Positions 26,593 to 34,742 of a DNA stretch of 64,000 nucleotides are shown in pieces. The DNA is from Massilia kyonggiensis (GTDB lineage Bacteria > Pseudomonadota > Gammaproteobacteria > Burkholderiales > Burkholderiaceae_D), in NCBI RefSeq assembly GCF_024756235.1, contig NZ_JANUGY010000004.1, positions 434,001 through 498,000 of the forward strand, read 5' to 3'. Numbering within the stretch: position 1 is the first letter of the stretch; each line of letters opens with the position of its first letter. The notes below the pieces were generated by a model. That model saw only the letters and a list, made by a program, of their open reading frames with translations. It did no database searches and was not told the DNA's origin. Position numbers and translations under genes: made by a program.

Positions 26593-27474
26593 TTAGTATG
26601 GGGCATCGCCCTCGATGGTTGTGCGGTACAGCTTGCGGCGCTGGTCGTCAGGACAGCCGGCCGCCAGGTGCATCACGGAGCGGTTGTCCCAGAAGACCAT
26701 GTCGTGCGGCTGCCAGCGGTGGCGGTACACATGCTCGGCACGGGTACTGTGGTCGAACAGTTCCGCGAGCAGCGCGCGGCTCTCGTCCTCCGGCAGGCCG
26801 ACGATCTTCGTCGTGAAATGCTCGCTGACGAACAGCGCCAGGCGCCCCGTTTCCGGGTGCGTGCGCACGACGGGCTGCACGACGGGCTTCACTTCGTCGA
26901 TCTGGGCCTGCGTCAGGTTCGGGCGCCACGGGTTCTTTTTCTGCAGGTCGGCATAGCGGGCGAGATAGCTGTGCTCCGCCTTCGCGTGGCGCACGGCGCG
27001 CTGCAGATAGCCGGGCAGGCGCTCCCACGCCGTGTGCTGGTTGGCGAACAGCGTGTCGCCGCCGGTGGCCGGGAGTTCCTGCGCGTGCAGCATCGAACCG
27101 AGGCTGGGCTTCTCCTTGTACGACAGGTCGGAATGCCAGAAGTGGCCGGCGTCGCCCAGGCCGATGGGCTGGCCGTTTTCGCGGATGTTCGACACGACGA
27201 GCACCTCGGGCTGCGACGGCAGCTGGAACTGGCGCAGCACGTGGATCTGCAGCGGGCCCCAGCGGCGGCTGAACGCGACCTGCTGCGCGGGCGTGATGTG
27301 CTGTTCGCGGAACACGAGCACGTGGTGCGCGAGGTGGGCGCGATGCAGGCGATTGAGGTCTCCGGCGTCGAGCGGCAGGGACAGGTCGAGGCCCACGACC
27401 TCGGCGCCGAGCGGGGCGTCGAACGGGACGACGTCGAAGTGCTGGCGGGTTTGCAATACGGCGGACATAAGCAT
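26593..27474 (-). CDS. TauD/TfdA-family alpha-ketoglutarate-dependent dioxygenase
   Basis: This protein is about 293 residues. The iron ligands are clear: HSD (His114, Asp116 in HFWHSDLSYK) and His269 (in NRSVMHLAAG). The 2-oxoglutarate-binding Arg284 is 15 residues later (KLYRTTIEGD), the same spacing as in TauD. It should use Fe(II), oxygen and 2-oxoglutarate to hydroxylate and cleave a sulfonate such as taurine, releasing sulfite. It is the first gene of the importer operon (10 bp before the binding protein), which supports a sulfur-scavenging role. Two ATGs six bases apart (MLMSAV) are possible starts. An in-frame extension further upstream overlaps the divergent GNAT gene and is rejected. 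Confidence 0.87.
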   Translation of the reverse strand: MLMSAVLQTRQHFDVVPFDAPLGAEVVGLDLSLPLDAGDLNRLHRAHLAHHVLVFREQHITPAQQVAFSRRWGPLQIHVLRQFQLPSQPEVLVVSNIRENGQPIGLGDAGHFWHSDLSYKEKPSLGSMLHAQELPATGGDTLFANQHTAWERLPGYLQRAVRHAKAEHSYLARYADLQKKNPWRPNLTQAQIDEVKPVVQPVVRTHPETGRLALFVSEHFTTKIVGLPEDESRALLAELFDHSTRAEHVYRHRWQPHDMVFWDNRSVMHLAAGCPDDQRRKLYRTTIEGDAPY

Positions 27475-27599
27475 GGACAGGCTGGTTGTCGATGGCCCAA
27501 GCTTAGGGTTCCAGGGCGACTGTGACAACGAAGCTTTTCGCACTTGCTCATGCGGATTTCCGTTATGATCGTCTTCCCCGTTTTTTTTCGGACCCCGAC

Positions 27600-28097
27600 A
27601 TGCCCGCCATCCGCACCCTGCACCCCGACGACTGGCCCATCTACCGCGACCTGCGCCTGCGCGCGCTGGCCGACGCGCCCCAGGCGTTCGGCAGCACCCA
27701 TGCCGAGGAATCGCAACGCACGGACGACGTCTGGGCCGCGCGCCTGGCCGCGCCGGCGCTCGGGGCGCACCAGCAGGGCTGGCCGTTTGCGGTGGAAGTG
27801 GACGGGACGCCCGTCGGCCTCGCATGGGTCAAGCTGGAAGGCGCGCACGCCAGCGTGTACCAGGTGTGGGTGGCGCCCGAAGCGCGCGGACGCGGCGTGG
27901 GTGCCGCGCTGCTGGACGCCGCCATCAACTGGGCCCGCGCGCGCAAGGCGTCGGAACTCCGGCTCGACGTGACGGCCGGCGACGGTGCGGCGGCGCGGCT
28001 CTACCGCCGCATGGGATTCGTCGACGTGGGCGCACCCGTGCCGATGCCGGGCAGGACGACGTTCGAGCAGGCGATGGTGCTCACGCTGGACGCCTGA
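27600..28097 (+). CDS. GNAT-family N-acetyltransferase
   Basis: This 165-residue protein is a single GNAT domain. It begins with IRTLHPDDWPIYRDLRLRAL and carries the acetyl-CoA loop VAPEARGRGVGAALLDAA (Q/RxxGxG/A motif) and the C-terminal ARLYRRMGFVDVG. It transfers an acetyl group from acetyl-CoA to an amine; the substrate is unknown. It is divergent from the sulfonate operon, and its last 17 bp overlap the convergent DUF1622 gene. A run of T just before the start (27577-27588 region) lies in the leader. Confidence 0.87.
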   Translation: MPAIRTLHPDDWPIYRDLRLRALADAPQAFGSTHAEESQRTDDVWAARLAAPALGAHQQGWPFAVEVDGTPVGLAWVKLEGAHASVYQVWVAPEARGRGVGAALLDAAINWARARKASELRLDVTAGDGAAARLYRRMGFVDVGAPVPMPGRTTFEQAMVLTLDA

Positions 28098-28437
28098 CGT
28101 CGTCCGCCGTCTCGTCCTTCATTTCGCGGCTGAGGAAGTAGTTCAGCGCCGTCCGGATCACGGCGATGGCGGCCAGCTTGCCGATGCGGTCCCACGTCGG
28201 CGCCACCGACGTCGACAGGATGTCGGCCGCCAGCTGCAATTCCAGCGCGAGCGTGAGGTAGCGCGCGAACGCGAGCCGGATCGGAATGAAGCTGCCGCCC
28301 CGGGACAACGCATAGCGTACGAGCCCGATGATCACGATGACGACACCCGCCGCGATCACGCACGCGCCCAGTGCTTCCACCAGCAGGCGCAGCCACTCCA
28401 CCCAGGCGCGCACCTGGAGTTCCGTCTGTTCGAACAT
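28081..28437 (-). CDS. DUF1622 family membrane protein
   Basis: This 118-residue protein has helices at about 20-42 (LLVEALGACVIAAGVVIVII) and about 60-110, with the family phrases FIPIRLAFARYLTLALELQLAADIL (cited as FARYLTLALELQLAADIL) and AVIRTALNYFLSREM. DUF1622 members are small inner-membrane proteins of unknown function. It is the last gene of the oxidase operon: its ribosome binding site TAGGAG contains the stop codon of the preceding cytochrome c gene, so translation is coupled. Its 3' end overlaps the convergent GNAT gene by 17 bp. Confidence 0.85.
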   Translation of the reverse strand: MFEQTELQVRAWVEWLRLLVEALGACVIAAGVVIVIIGLVRYALSRGGSFIPIRLAFARYLTLALELQLAADILSTSVAPTWDRIGKLAAIAVIRTALNYFLSREMKDETADDVRRPA

Positions 28438-28444
28438 TCGACTC

Positions 28445-28810
28445 CTATTGGCTATACAGATAAGCGGCCATGTCGCGCGCCTCGGCCTCGGTGACGCCCA
28501 GCTCCGGCATCGCGGTATTCGGGACGACCTGGCGGGGATGCTGGATCCACCTGATCAGGTTGTCCGCATTGTGCGGCATGACGCCCGCAATATAACCGCG
28601 CGCGCGGATCTCGTCGAGGGGCGGGCCGACGTGGCTGTCCGCGTGGGCGATCCCCTTGATCCGGTGGCAGCTCGCGCAGCCGTAGCGGGCGAGGAGTTCG
28701 CGGCCGTGGCGCGGATCGCCGCCGGTGATCGGCTCCGTCGTCGGCGGCGTCTTCGAGCAGGCGGCCAGCAGGGCCGCGTACAGCAGGACCGCGAGCGTAC
28801 GCCTCGTCAT
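28445..28810 (-). CDS. Lipoprotein c-type cytochrome of the oxidase operon
   Basis: This 121-residue protein has a lipoprotein leader with lipobox LLAAC (Cys at about 18) and one haem c site CASCH, with a distal Met candidate in NTAMPELGV. It is therefore a membrane-anchored monohaem cytochrome c facing the periplasm. Its place at the end of the caa3-type oxidase operon suggests it donates electrons to the oxidase or acts with the cytochrome domain of subunit II. The start overlaps the CtaG-like gene's stop by four bases. Confidence 0.85.
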   Translation of the reverse strand: MTRRTLAVLLYAALLAACSKTPPTTEPITGGDPRHGRELLARYGCASCHRIKGIAHADSHVGPPLDEIRARGYIAGVMPHNADNLIRWIQHPRQVVPNTAMPELGVTEAEARDMAAYLYSQ

Positions 28811-29697
28811 GGCCGCACCTCCACGGGCCCGGCGCGCAGCCAGCGCGCGCACAGCACGAGGCCCGCGACCAGGTAGGCCAGGCCACCCGGGATCCACATG
28901 ATGAGGCCACCCAGCTGCTGGTCTTCCAGCGGACTCAGGCCGAACAGCTGCGCGCGGTTGCCGTACAGCGGATACCAGACCGTGCCCGACATGGTGAACA
29001 GCGCACCGAGCGCGCCCGTGTGCATCATCGTCGTGAACAGGTAGACGATGGCGCCGCCGCGGCCGTGCGCCCCGCCCTCGCGGCCCAGCACGGCCCACCA
29101 GAACAGCAGCGCCGTGGCGAGGAAGCTCGTGTGCTGCAGCGCGTGCATGCCGTTGCTTGCCAGCGCCAGCTGGAAGCAGGCCGGCACGTGCCACATCCAT
29201 AGCGCGGCGAAGTGCAGCAGCCACGCATTCAGCGGCGCCGTCAGCGCGCCCCATGCGGCGCGCACCGCGGGCCTGCGCGTGGCGGCCGCGATGGCGAGGC
29301 GCCGCTCCGGCCCGAACGCCCACAGCCACAGCGCAAGCGGACGGCCCAGGACGAGCAGCGGCCCCGCCACGATCATCAGGACTTCGTGCTGCACCATGTG
29401 CGCGGAAAACGCATAGCTGCCGGCGCCGTCCAGCGGCGACGCCAGCGCCAGCACGAGCATGAACCAGCCCGCGCCGAACCAGGCGGCCTGGCGCGCCAGC
29501 TGCCGGCGCGCCCCGTGCGCGCGGGGCCACAGGCGCTTCAGGCCCGCCGCATACAGCAGCAGCGACAGCGCCAGCAGCGTCACGACCCACCATTCCGCGC
29601 CCCAGCCGAGGGCGGGGCCGGCCGCCCGTTCGGCCTGGACGTCGTGCGCGCGCGCCGCCAGTGGCAGCAACGCAAGGACGGCGATCAGGCGGCGCAT
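28807..29697 (-). CDS. ctaG: CtaG-type (caa3_CtaG) cytochrome c oxidase assembly protein
   Basis: This 296-residue protein has about seven membrane helices and the conserved family features HMVQHEVLMIVAGPLLVLG, NAWLLHFAALWMWHVP, HALQHTSFLATALLFWW and TTMMHTGALGALFT. These His-rich helices match the Caa3_CtaG family (Bacillus CtaG type), which is needed for assembly of caa3 oxidase, probably the CuB site. This is distinct from the Cox11-type protein that is also called CtaG. It follows the small three-helix gene with a 13-bp overlap. Alternative starts exist up to nine codons upstream (MVSAMGVVAM); none has a clear ribosome binding site. Confidence 0.85.
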   Translation of the reverse strand: MRRLIAVLALLPLAARAHDVQAERAAGPALGWGAEWWVVTLLALSLLLYAAGLKRLWPRAHGARRQLARQAAWFGAGWFMLVLALASPLDGAGSYAFSAHMVQHEVLMIVAGPLLVLGRPLALWLWAFGPERRLAIAAATRRPAVRAAWGALTAPLNAWLLHFAALWMWHVPACFQLALASNGMHALQHTSFLATALLFWWAVLGREGGAHGRGGAIVYLFTTMMHTGALGALFTMSGTVWYPLYGNRAQLFGLSPLEDQQLGGLIMWIPGGLAYLVAGLVLCARWLRAGPVEVRP

Positions 29698-30020
29698 GGC
29701 GACAACACCCATTGCGGAAACCATTGCGCCAGCACGGCGAGGCAGGACAGCGCGCCGACCAGCGCGGCCACGAACGCGATGAACGGCGGACGGTCCGGCA
29801 CGTGATCGCGCGCGGCCGACCGCCGGAGGCGGCGCCCTTCTTTCCAGTTGCGCCATGCGGCCCAGCTCATCCACGCGCACGCGGCCAGCACGAGCCCCGT
29901 GATGACGTTCGGCGCCACCATCGACTGGCGCGCGCACGCGGGCGTCACGAGCGCATAGGTGATCGCCAGATTGGTCAGCGCCAGGCTGGGCGCGAGCAGC
30001 AGTGCCGGCCAGTTTCCCAT
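29685..30020 (-). CDS. Small three-helix membrane protein of the oxidase operon
   Basis: This 111-residue protein has hydrophobic helices at about 5-26, 40-60 and 83-103, separated by a basic loop (WRNWKEGRRLRRSAARDH). It lies between subunit III (9 bp upstream) and the CtaG-like gene (13-bp overlap), on the same strand, so it is part of the oxidase operon. The size and position recall the small subunit IV-like proteins or assembly helpers of caa3 oxidases, but no family signature is evident. Confidence 0.7.
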   Translation of the reverse strand: MGNWPALLLAPSLALTNLAITYALVTPACARQSMVAPNVITGLVLAACAWMSWAAWRNWKEGRRLRRSAARDHVPDRPPFIAFVAALVGALSCLAVLAQWFPQWVLSPCAA

Positions 30021-30029
30021 CGTCCCTCC

Positions 30030-30671
30030 TTAAAAACGCGCGCCCCAGTAGATGACGGCATAGATCGGCACCCAGCTGAGTACGACGAAATACCAGTACC
30101 CCGCGTTCTCGCTGACGTCGACGAAGCGCTTGCCCTCGTGCGGCCCCGTGAACATCAGCCCCGTCAGCACGAGGGAATCGTAGGCGTCCGTGATGAGGTG
30201 CGTCGTGTGCAGGCCGAGCAGCATCCACACGACAGAGCCGTAGGCATCCGTATTCCAGCTCGTGTTCAGCGCGCCGAACTCCAGCACGCGCACAGCGAGG
30301 AAGGCGACCGACACCACCATGCACACGCTCATCCACAGCCGCACCCCGGCCAGGTCCAGCCGCTCGGCCGCCTGCTTGGCCTTCTGGTTCGGCCACATGC
30401 TCAGCAACAGGATCGCCGTGTTGACGTTCCCCCACAGCAGGTCGGGCGGAAAGCCGCTGAGCGGCCAGGATGCCGCGTGGCTGCGGAGATAGAAATAGGC
30501 CATGATCGTCAACGCGAACACGGTGCTTTCGACCGCGACGAGCCCCATCGTGCCCCACCACATCGGGCTGCGCATGCCGAAGCCGAACGTGGGCAGGCCG
30601 GTCACGTCCAGCGCCGCGCCGCGCTGCACGGCCTCCTTGCCCGACTTGCGGTTTTCGATCGGCGCGCTCAT
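30030..30671 (-). CDS. ctaE: Cytochrome c oxidase subunit III
   Basis: This 213-residue protein has five membrane helices. Typical phrases are ESTVFALTIMAYFYLR, NVNTAILLLSMWPNQ, LGLHTTHLITD and ENAGYWYFVVLSWVPIYAVIYW, the last close to the canonical subunit III C-terminus. Being about 50 residues shorter than the seven-helix form, it matches the short subunit III that pairs with a lengthened subunit I, as in caa3 oxidases. The start overlaps the subunit I stop by four bases. It sits in the inner membrane next to subunit I and supports proton uptake and stability. Confidence 0.9.
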   Translation of the reverse strand: MSAPIENRKSGKEAVQRGAALDVTGLPTFGFGMRSPMWWGTMGLVAVESTVFALTIMAYFYLRSHAASWPLSGFPPDLLWGNVNTAILLLSMWPNQKAKQAAERLDLAGVRLWMSVCMVVSVAFLAVRVLEFGALNTSWNTDAYGSVVWMLLGLHTTHLITDAYDSLVLTGLMFTGPHEGKRFVDVSENAGYWYFVVLSWVPIYAVIYWGARF

Positions 30672-32590
30672 GGCGGCGACTCCGAATGCACGCGCTGCTC
30701 GACGACGGAGCGCTTGGGCCAGAACCACAGGGTCGCGCCGATCGCCACCGGCGCGGCGGCCCAGACGACGGCCCACGGCGTGTAGATCGACCCGACGAAC
30801 AGGATCGTCGTCGCCACCGCCGACAGGAATGGCCAGATCGACGACGATGGCATCCACAGGCGGTGGTCCGGCTCGGCGTCCGCCACGGTCGTGACGAGGA
30901 CTTCGCGCCAGTCGTTCGACATGCCGGTGACGTGGGTGGGTTCGCGCTGCGGCTGCCACAGCGGATAGCGCCCGTGCACGACGGGGATGACGTCGAAATT
31001 GCCCATCGGCGGCGGCGACGGCACGCTCCATTCCAGCGTCCCCGCGCCCCACGGATCGCGGCCGGCCATGGCGCCCCTGCGCAGGCTGCGGACCACGTTC
31101 ACGAGGAACAGCAGCATGCTGGCCGCGATGATGGCGGCGCCGATGCTCGACAAGAGATTCATGCCGTCCCACCCCATCTCGGCCGAATACGTATACACGC
31201 GGCGCGGCATGCCCCACAACCCCAGCAGGTGCATGGGGAAGAACGCCACGTTGAAGCCGATGAAGAACAGCCAGAAGTTCCACCGTCCCAGGCGCTCGCC
31301 GAGCATCCGTCCCGTGAACTTGGGGAACCAGTAGTAGAACGCGCCGAACAACGGAAACACGGCGCCGCCCAGCAGCACGTAATGGAGGTGGGCGACGACG
31401 AAGAAGCTGTCGTGCAGCTGCGTGTCCAGCGGCACGGAGGCCAGCATCAATCCCGTCAGCCCGCCCATCACGAGGATGAAGAAGAACGCCAGCACGAACA
31501 GCAGCGGCGTTTTCAGGTTGATCCGCCCGCTGCCCAGCGTGGCGATCCAGCAGAAGATCTGCACGGCCGTCGGCACCGCGATGACCAGGCTCGCCGCCGT
31601 GAAGAACGTCTTGCCCAGCTCCGGCAGGTTGGTCGCGAACATGTGGTGGACCCACAGGCCGAACGCGAGGAACGCCGTCGTCACGAGGGCGAGGATCATG
31701 GCCGGGTAACCGACGACGGGCCGGCGCGAAAAGGTTGCGACGATCGCGGAGATGAAACCCAGCGGCGGGATGAAGATCAGGTAGACCTCGGGATGGCCGA
31801 AGAACCAGAACAGGTGCTGCCACAGCAGGGCGTCGCCGCCCTTTTCGGGATTGTAGAACTGGGTGTCGACGAGGCGGTCCGTGATCAGCGCGGTACTGGC
31901 CAGCATCACTGCCGGCAGCGCGAACAGCACCATGAACGACGTCACGAGCATCGCCCACACGAACAGCGGCATGCGGTTCAGGCTCATGCCTGGTGCGCGC
32001 AGCTTGAGGATGGTCGCGATGATGACGATCGCCTCCATCAGGCCGGACAGCTCCGTGTACGTGATCATCTGGGCCCAGAAGTCCACACCCTTGTCCGGCG
32101 AATGGCGCAGGCTGGACAGCGGCACGTAGGCGAACCAGCCGGCGTCCGGCCCCACACCCGCGAAGAAGGCGACGTACAGCATGATCCCGCCCATCGTGAA
32201 GATCCAGTACGCATAGGCGTTCAGGCGCGGGAACGCGAGGCTGCGCGCGCCGATCATCAGCGGCACGAGGTACGTGGCGACGGCCTGCATGATGGGCACG
32301 GCGAACAGGAACATCATCGTCGAGCCGTGCATCGTGAAGATCTGGTTGTACATCTTCGGGCCGATGATCCCGGCGTTCGGCTGCGCCAGCTGTAGGCGGA
32401 TCAGCAGCGCCAGCACGCCGCCCAGCAGGAAGAAGATCATCGTCGTGACCACGAACCGCTTGCTGATCGTCTTGTGGTTGATGGCGGCGAACCAGCCGTA
32501 GAGCCCGGGCGGGTCGCGCCAAGTGCATTCCAGCGCCGCGGCGGCAGCCGGGTCGGCCGGCGGGACGATGCGTGGATCGGGTACGCTCAT
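30668..32590 (-). CDS. ctaD: Cytochrome c oxidase subunit I (caa3 type) with atypical proton channels
   Basis: This 640-residue haem-copper oxidase subunit I has about fourteen helices. The redox site is intact: haem a ligand His88 (MHGST), CuB ligands His266 in GHPEVY with cross-linked Tyr270, His315-His316 (VHHMF), His393, and haem ligands His401 and His403 (VAHLHYV). Arg pair GMPRR is present. Unusually, the D-channel entrance Asp (IGAxDxAFPR) is replaced: the segment reads IGARSLAFPR with Ser117. The K-channel Lys (PTGxK) is Gln344 (VPTAVQIFCW). Glu268 in GHPEV is kept. The C-terminal extension adds two helices, matching the short subunit III. It is the second gene of the operon, overlapping subunit II by four bases. 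Confidence 0.93.
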   Translation of the reverse strand: MSVPDPRIVPPADPAAAAALECTWRDPPGLYGWFAAINHKTISKRFVVTTMIFFLLGGVLALLIRLQLAQPNAGIIGPKMYNQIFTMHGSTMMFLFAVPIMQAVATYLVPLMIGARSLAFPRLNAYAYWIFTMGGIMLYVAFFAGVGPDAGWFAYVPLSSLRHSPDKGVDFWAQMITYTELSGLMEAIVIIATILKLRAPGMSLNRMPLFVWAMLVTSFMVLFALPAVMLASTALITDRLVDTQFYNPEKGGDALLWQHLFWFFGHPEVYLIFIPPLGFISAIVATFSRRPVVGYPAMILALVTTAFLAFGLWVHHMFATNLPELGKTFFTAASLVIAVPTAVQIFCWIATLGSGRINLKTPLLFVLAFFFILVMGGLTGLMLASVPLDTQLHDSFFVVAHLHYVLLGGAVFPLFGAFYYWFPKFTGRMLGERLGRWNFWLFFIGFNVAFFPMHLLGLWGMPRRVYTYSAEMGWDGMNLLSSIGAAIIAASMLLFLVNVVRSLRRGAMAGRDPWGAGTLEWSVPSPPPMGNFDVIPVVHGRYPLWQPQREPTHVTGMSNDWREVLVTTVADAEPDHRLWMPSSSIWPFLSAVATTILFVGSIYTPWAVVWAAAPVAIGATLWFWPKRSVVEQRVHSESPP

Positions 32591-33576
32591 CGGAGGGTCT
32601 CCAGGTAAGCCAGCAGGGCTTGCAGGTCGTCGGGGGGCAAGGGGTTGGCCGGCATGTTCACGCCTGGCTTGAGCGCCTGCGGATCGCCGATCCAGCCTGC
32701 GAGATGGCCGCGGTTGTTGGGGAACATGCCGGCGCCGATGGTCTGGCGCGACGCGAGGTGCGTGAGGTCCGGTGCGATGCTCCCCTGCGCCGGCGTGCCC
32801 GCGATGGCGTGGCAGCGTGCGCAATTCGCGTTCAGGAACACGTCGCGGCCGCGGCGCGCCGCGGCATCCGCCGGCTCGGGCGCCGGGCGGCGCTGGTTCG
32901 CGGCCCAGGCCTCGTACTGGTCGGACGGCACCGCATGCACGAGGAGTGCCATCAGCGCATGTTCGAGGCCGCAGAATTCGGCGCACTGGCCGCGGTAGGT
33001 GCCGGCGCGGTCGGCACGCAGCTGCAGCGTGGCGGTGCGGCCCGGGATCAGGTCCTTCTTGCCGGCGAGGTTGGGCACCCACAGCGAGTGGATGACGTCA
33101 TCCGCGCGCAGGGTGACGATCACGGGGCGGCCGACGGGGATCGTCAGCTCGTTCGCCGTCGTGAATTCGCGCGCACCGTCGGCATCGCGGTAGCGCGCTT
33201 CCCACCACCACATGTGCCCCACCAGCTCGATGTCGACGGCGTCCCGCAGCGGCAGCCGGGCCAGCGCACGGCTCGTGAACACGTCGCCGGCAAGGAGCAC
33301 CAGCAGGCCCGCGATGGAGGCGCCGGTCGCCCAGCCGATGCGGTGCCAGATGCGCCGCTCCGGTCCTTCCAGCGACGACGTGTCGGGCCGCGTGGCGGCG
33401 TCGGCGCGTGGCGCGCACCAGACGGCGATGATCGTCGCGACGACGATGGCCACGAACACGAAGGTGCACAGGGCCAGCGTGCCGTTCCACAGGTCGCCGA
33501 TGTGCGCCGCCTGGGCGCCGGCGGCACGCAGGACATCCTGCATGCCGCTCGCCGGCGCGGCGGGCTGGAATGTCAT
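32587..33576 (-). CDS. ctaC: Cytochrome c oxidase subunit II with fused cytochrome c domain
   Basis: This 329-residue protein is the first gene of the oxidase operon. Two N-terminal helices (about 35-57 and 82-100) anchor a periplasmic cupredoxin domain. That domain has the CuA ligands: His in VIHSLWVPNLAGKKDLIPG and the cluster GQCAEFCGLEHALM (two Cys, Glu, His, Met). A C-terminal mono-haem cytochrome c domain (about 240-329) has CARCH and a Met candidate in GVNMPANPL. The fusion defines a caa3-type oxidase that takes electrons from cytochrome c or its own cytochrome domain. GGGGAGG lies just before the start. No cleavable leader is obvious. Confidence 0.92.
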   Translation of the reverse strand: MTFQPAAPASGMQDVLRAAGAQAAHIGDLWNGTLALCTFVFVAIVVATIIAVWCAPRADAATRPDTSSLEGPERRIWHRIGWATGASIAGLLVLLAGDVFTSRALARLPLRDAVDIELVGHMWWWEARYRDADGAREFTTANELTIPVGRPVIVTLRADDVIHSLWVPNLAGKKDLIPGRTATLQLRADRAGTYRGQCAEFCGLEHALMALLVHAVPSDQYEAWAANQRRPAPEPADAAARRGRDVFLNANCARCHAIAGTPAQGSIAPDLTHLASRQTIGAGMFPNNRGHLAGWIGDPQALKPGVNMPANPLPPDDLQALLAYLETLR

Positions 33577-33683
33577 GTGCCTCCCCGAACAAAAGGTCGA
33601 ATCTCAATGCCAAAATGTCTACATTGCAGATATACCTTTTTTTCGGCCGTTCCCGCGCACGAATCAACGCGCGGGAGGTCGGA

Positions 33684-34601
33684 TCAGCGGCACAGGGCGT
33701 CGAGATTCCCGACCGGTTCGACGGCCGGCAGACCCGCCAGGTCGATACCCGCGTCCTGCGCGCGCCGCTCGATCATCTCGCCGTGGCCCGCGCGCGCACT
33801 CGACATGCGGTACGCGGGATCGGACTGGACCTGGTCCAGCGTCACGTAATGCGCGCCGGCCGCATCCAGGCGCTTCATCACTTCCGGCAGGGTGACCGCG
33901 CTCCAGGCGCCCATGTGCGTGAGCAGCACCTGCGGGATCATGCGTCCGTACACGCGTTGCGACATCGCCCTGAAGCGCGCCAGCTGCTGGTCGACGCGGC
34001 GGAAGTAGCTCGTCTTCATCCCCTCGATCGCGGCCTGGTCGCCCTTCGCGACGCAGCGCGCGTAGGTGTCCGTGTAAGCCCAGTCGTCGAAGCCGAGGGT
34101 CGCCTCCGCGACGCGGTAGCCGCGCGACTTCAGCCACGCCAGCGCATCGTCGTGGCGCGCACCCTGGCCGCCCGCGTCGAGGAACGGGAAGCGCATCACG
34201 TGCCAGTCCTTGCCTGCCATGTATTTTTCCAGCACGGGCTCGTTCTTGCGCACGTCCTCTTCCCAGGCCTCGAGCGACTTCGCCTGCGACAGGCCCATGT
34301 GCGTGTAGCCGTGGTTGCCGAGCGGGTAGCCGGCCTTGCGCCACACGTCCAGCGCGGCGTCGCTGCCCGCATCGTTGACGAGGGCCACGGCATTCACGAA
34401 ACCCCACGCCTCGGGCACGCCGTGCGCCTTGAAGGTCTCGATGTGCGAGCGGGCGATGTCGGCGCGGCTGATGTCGGCCGGCTTGGCCCCGTGCGAAGGC
34501 AGGTCGTCGACGGTGACGGCGACGTCGAAGCGGCCAGCGGGCGCGGCGAGTGCATTCGCACCGGCGATCGCCAGGGCGCACAGCAGGATGGATGGTTTCA
34601 A
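33684..34601 (-). CDS. Exported polysaccharide deacetylase (NodB-like)
   Basis: This protein is about 305 residues from a TTG start. That start is preferred because GGAG lies six bases upstream and it gives a compact signal peptide (LKPSILLCALAIAGANALAA). An ATG nine codons earlier lacks a ribosome binding site. NodB-type motifs are present: TVDDLPSHG (catalytic Asp and metal Asp), NHGYTHMGLS (metal His pair) and RFPFLDAGGQ; later VLLTHMGAWS supplies the last His. It is a zinc-dependent N- or O-deacetylase acting on a polysaccharide in the periplasm. It is divergent from the GH9 gene, so it may belong functionally with the polysaccharide locus, although it could equally act on cell-wall glycan. 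Confidence 0.83.
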   Translation of the reverse strand: MKPSILLCALAIAGANALAAPAGRFDVAVTVDDLPSHGAKPADISRADIARSHIETFKAHGVPEAWGFVNAVALVNDAGSDAALDVWRKAGYPLGNHGYTHMGLSQAKSLEAWEEDVRKNEPVLEKYMAGKDWHVMRFPFLDAGGQGARHDDALAWLKSRGYRVAEATLGFDDWAYTDTYARCVAKGDQAAIEGMKTSYFRRVDQQLARFRAMSQRVYGRMIPQVLLTHMGAWSAVTLPEVMKRLDAAGAHYVTLDQVQSDPAYRMSSARAGHGEMIERRAQDAGIDLAGLPAVEPVGNLDALCR

Positions 34602-34670
34602 GACTGTCTCCGTATTTAGTTCGATCATCGCATTATCGATCGGATCGGCGGGGGCACGCAACGGCGCAAT

Positions 34671-34700
34671 GAACGGCGCCCGTATTGACGGGCGCCGTTC
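34671..34700. repeat. Perfect 13-bp inverted repeat (hairpin) in divergent intergenic region
   Basis: GAACGGCGCCCGT (34671-34683) is followed after a 4-base loop (ATTG) by its exact reverse complement (34688-34700). There is no T-run on either side, and it lies between two divergent genes, so it is not an ordinary intrinsic terminator. It sits just upstream of the candidate GH9 promoter and 70 bp upstream of the deacetylase start. It could be a protein-binding site or a structure in the 5' leader. Confidence 0.75.
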
Positions 34701-34712
34701 GCGATTGGATGA

Positions 34713-34742
34713 TTGACTTTACTTTCGCGGGCGGGGTAGGAT
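34713..34742 (+). promoter_or_regulatory. Candidate sigma-70 promoter of the GH9 gene
   Basis: A TTGACT hexamer (34713-34718) and a TAGGAT hexamer (34737-34742) are separated by 18 bp, an acceptable sigma-70 layout. The -10 element directly abuts the 14-bp palindromic operator, so a repressor bound there would cover the transcription start. Position 38 bp upstream of the GH9 ATG fits a short leader with AGGAG. No experimental support. Confidence 0.5.

Noticed and set aside
26593..27825. 410-residue version of the TauD-like dioxygenase
   Set aside because: The first 117 residues are antisense to the GNAT gene; the family length and the first conserved strand fit the 293-residue form.
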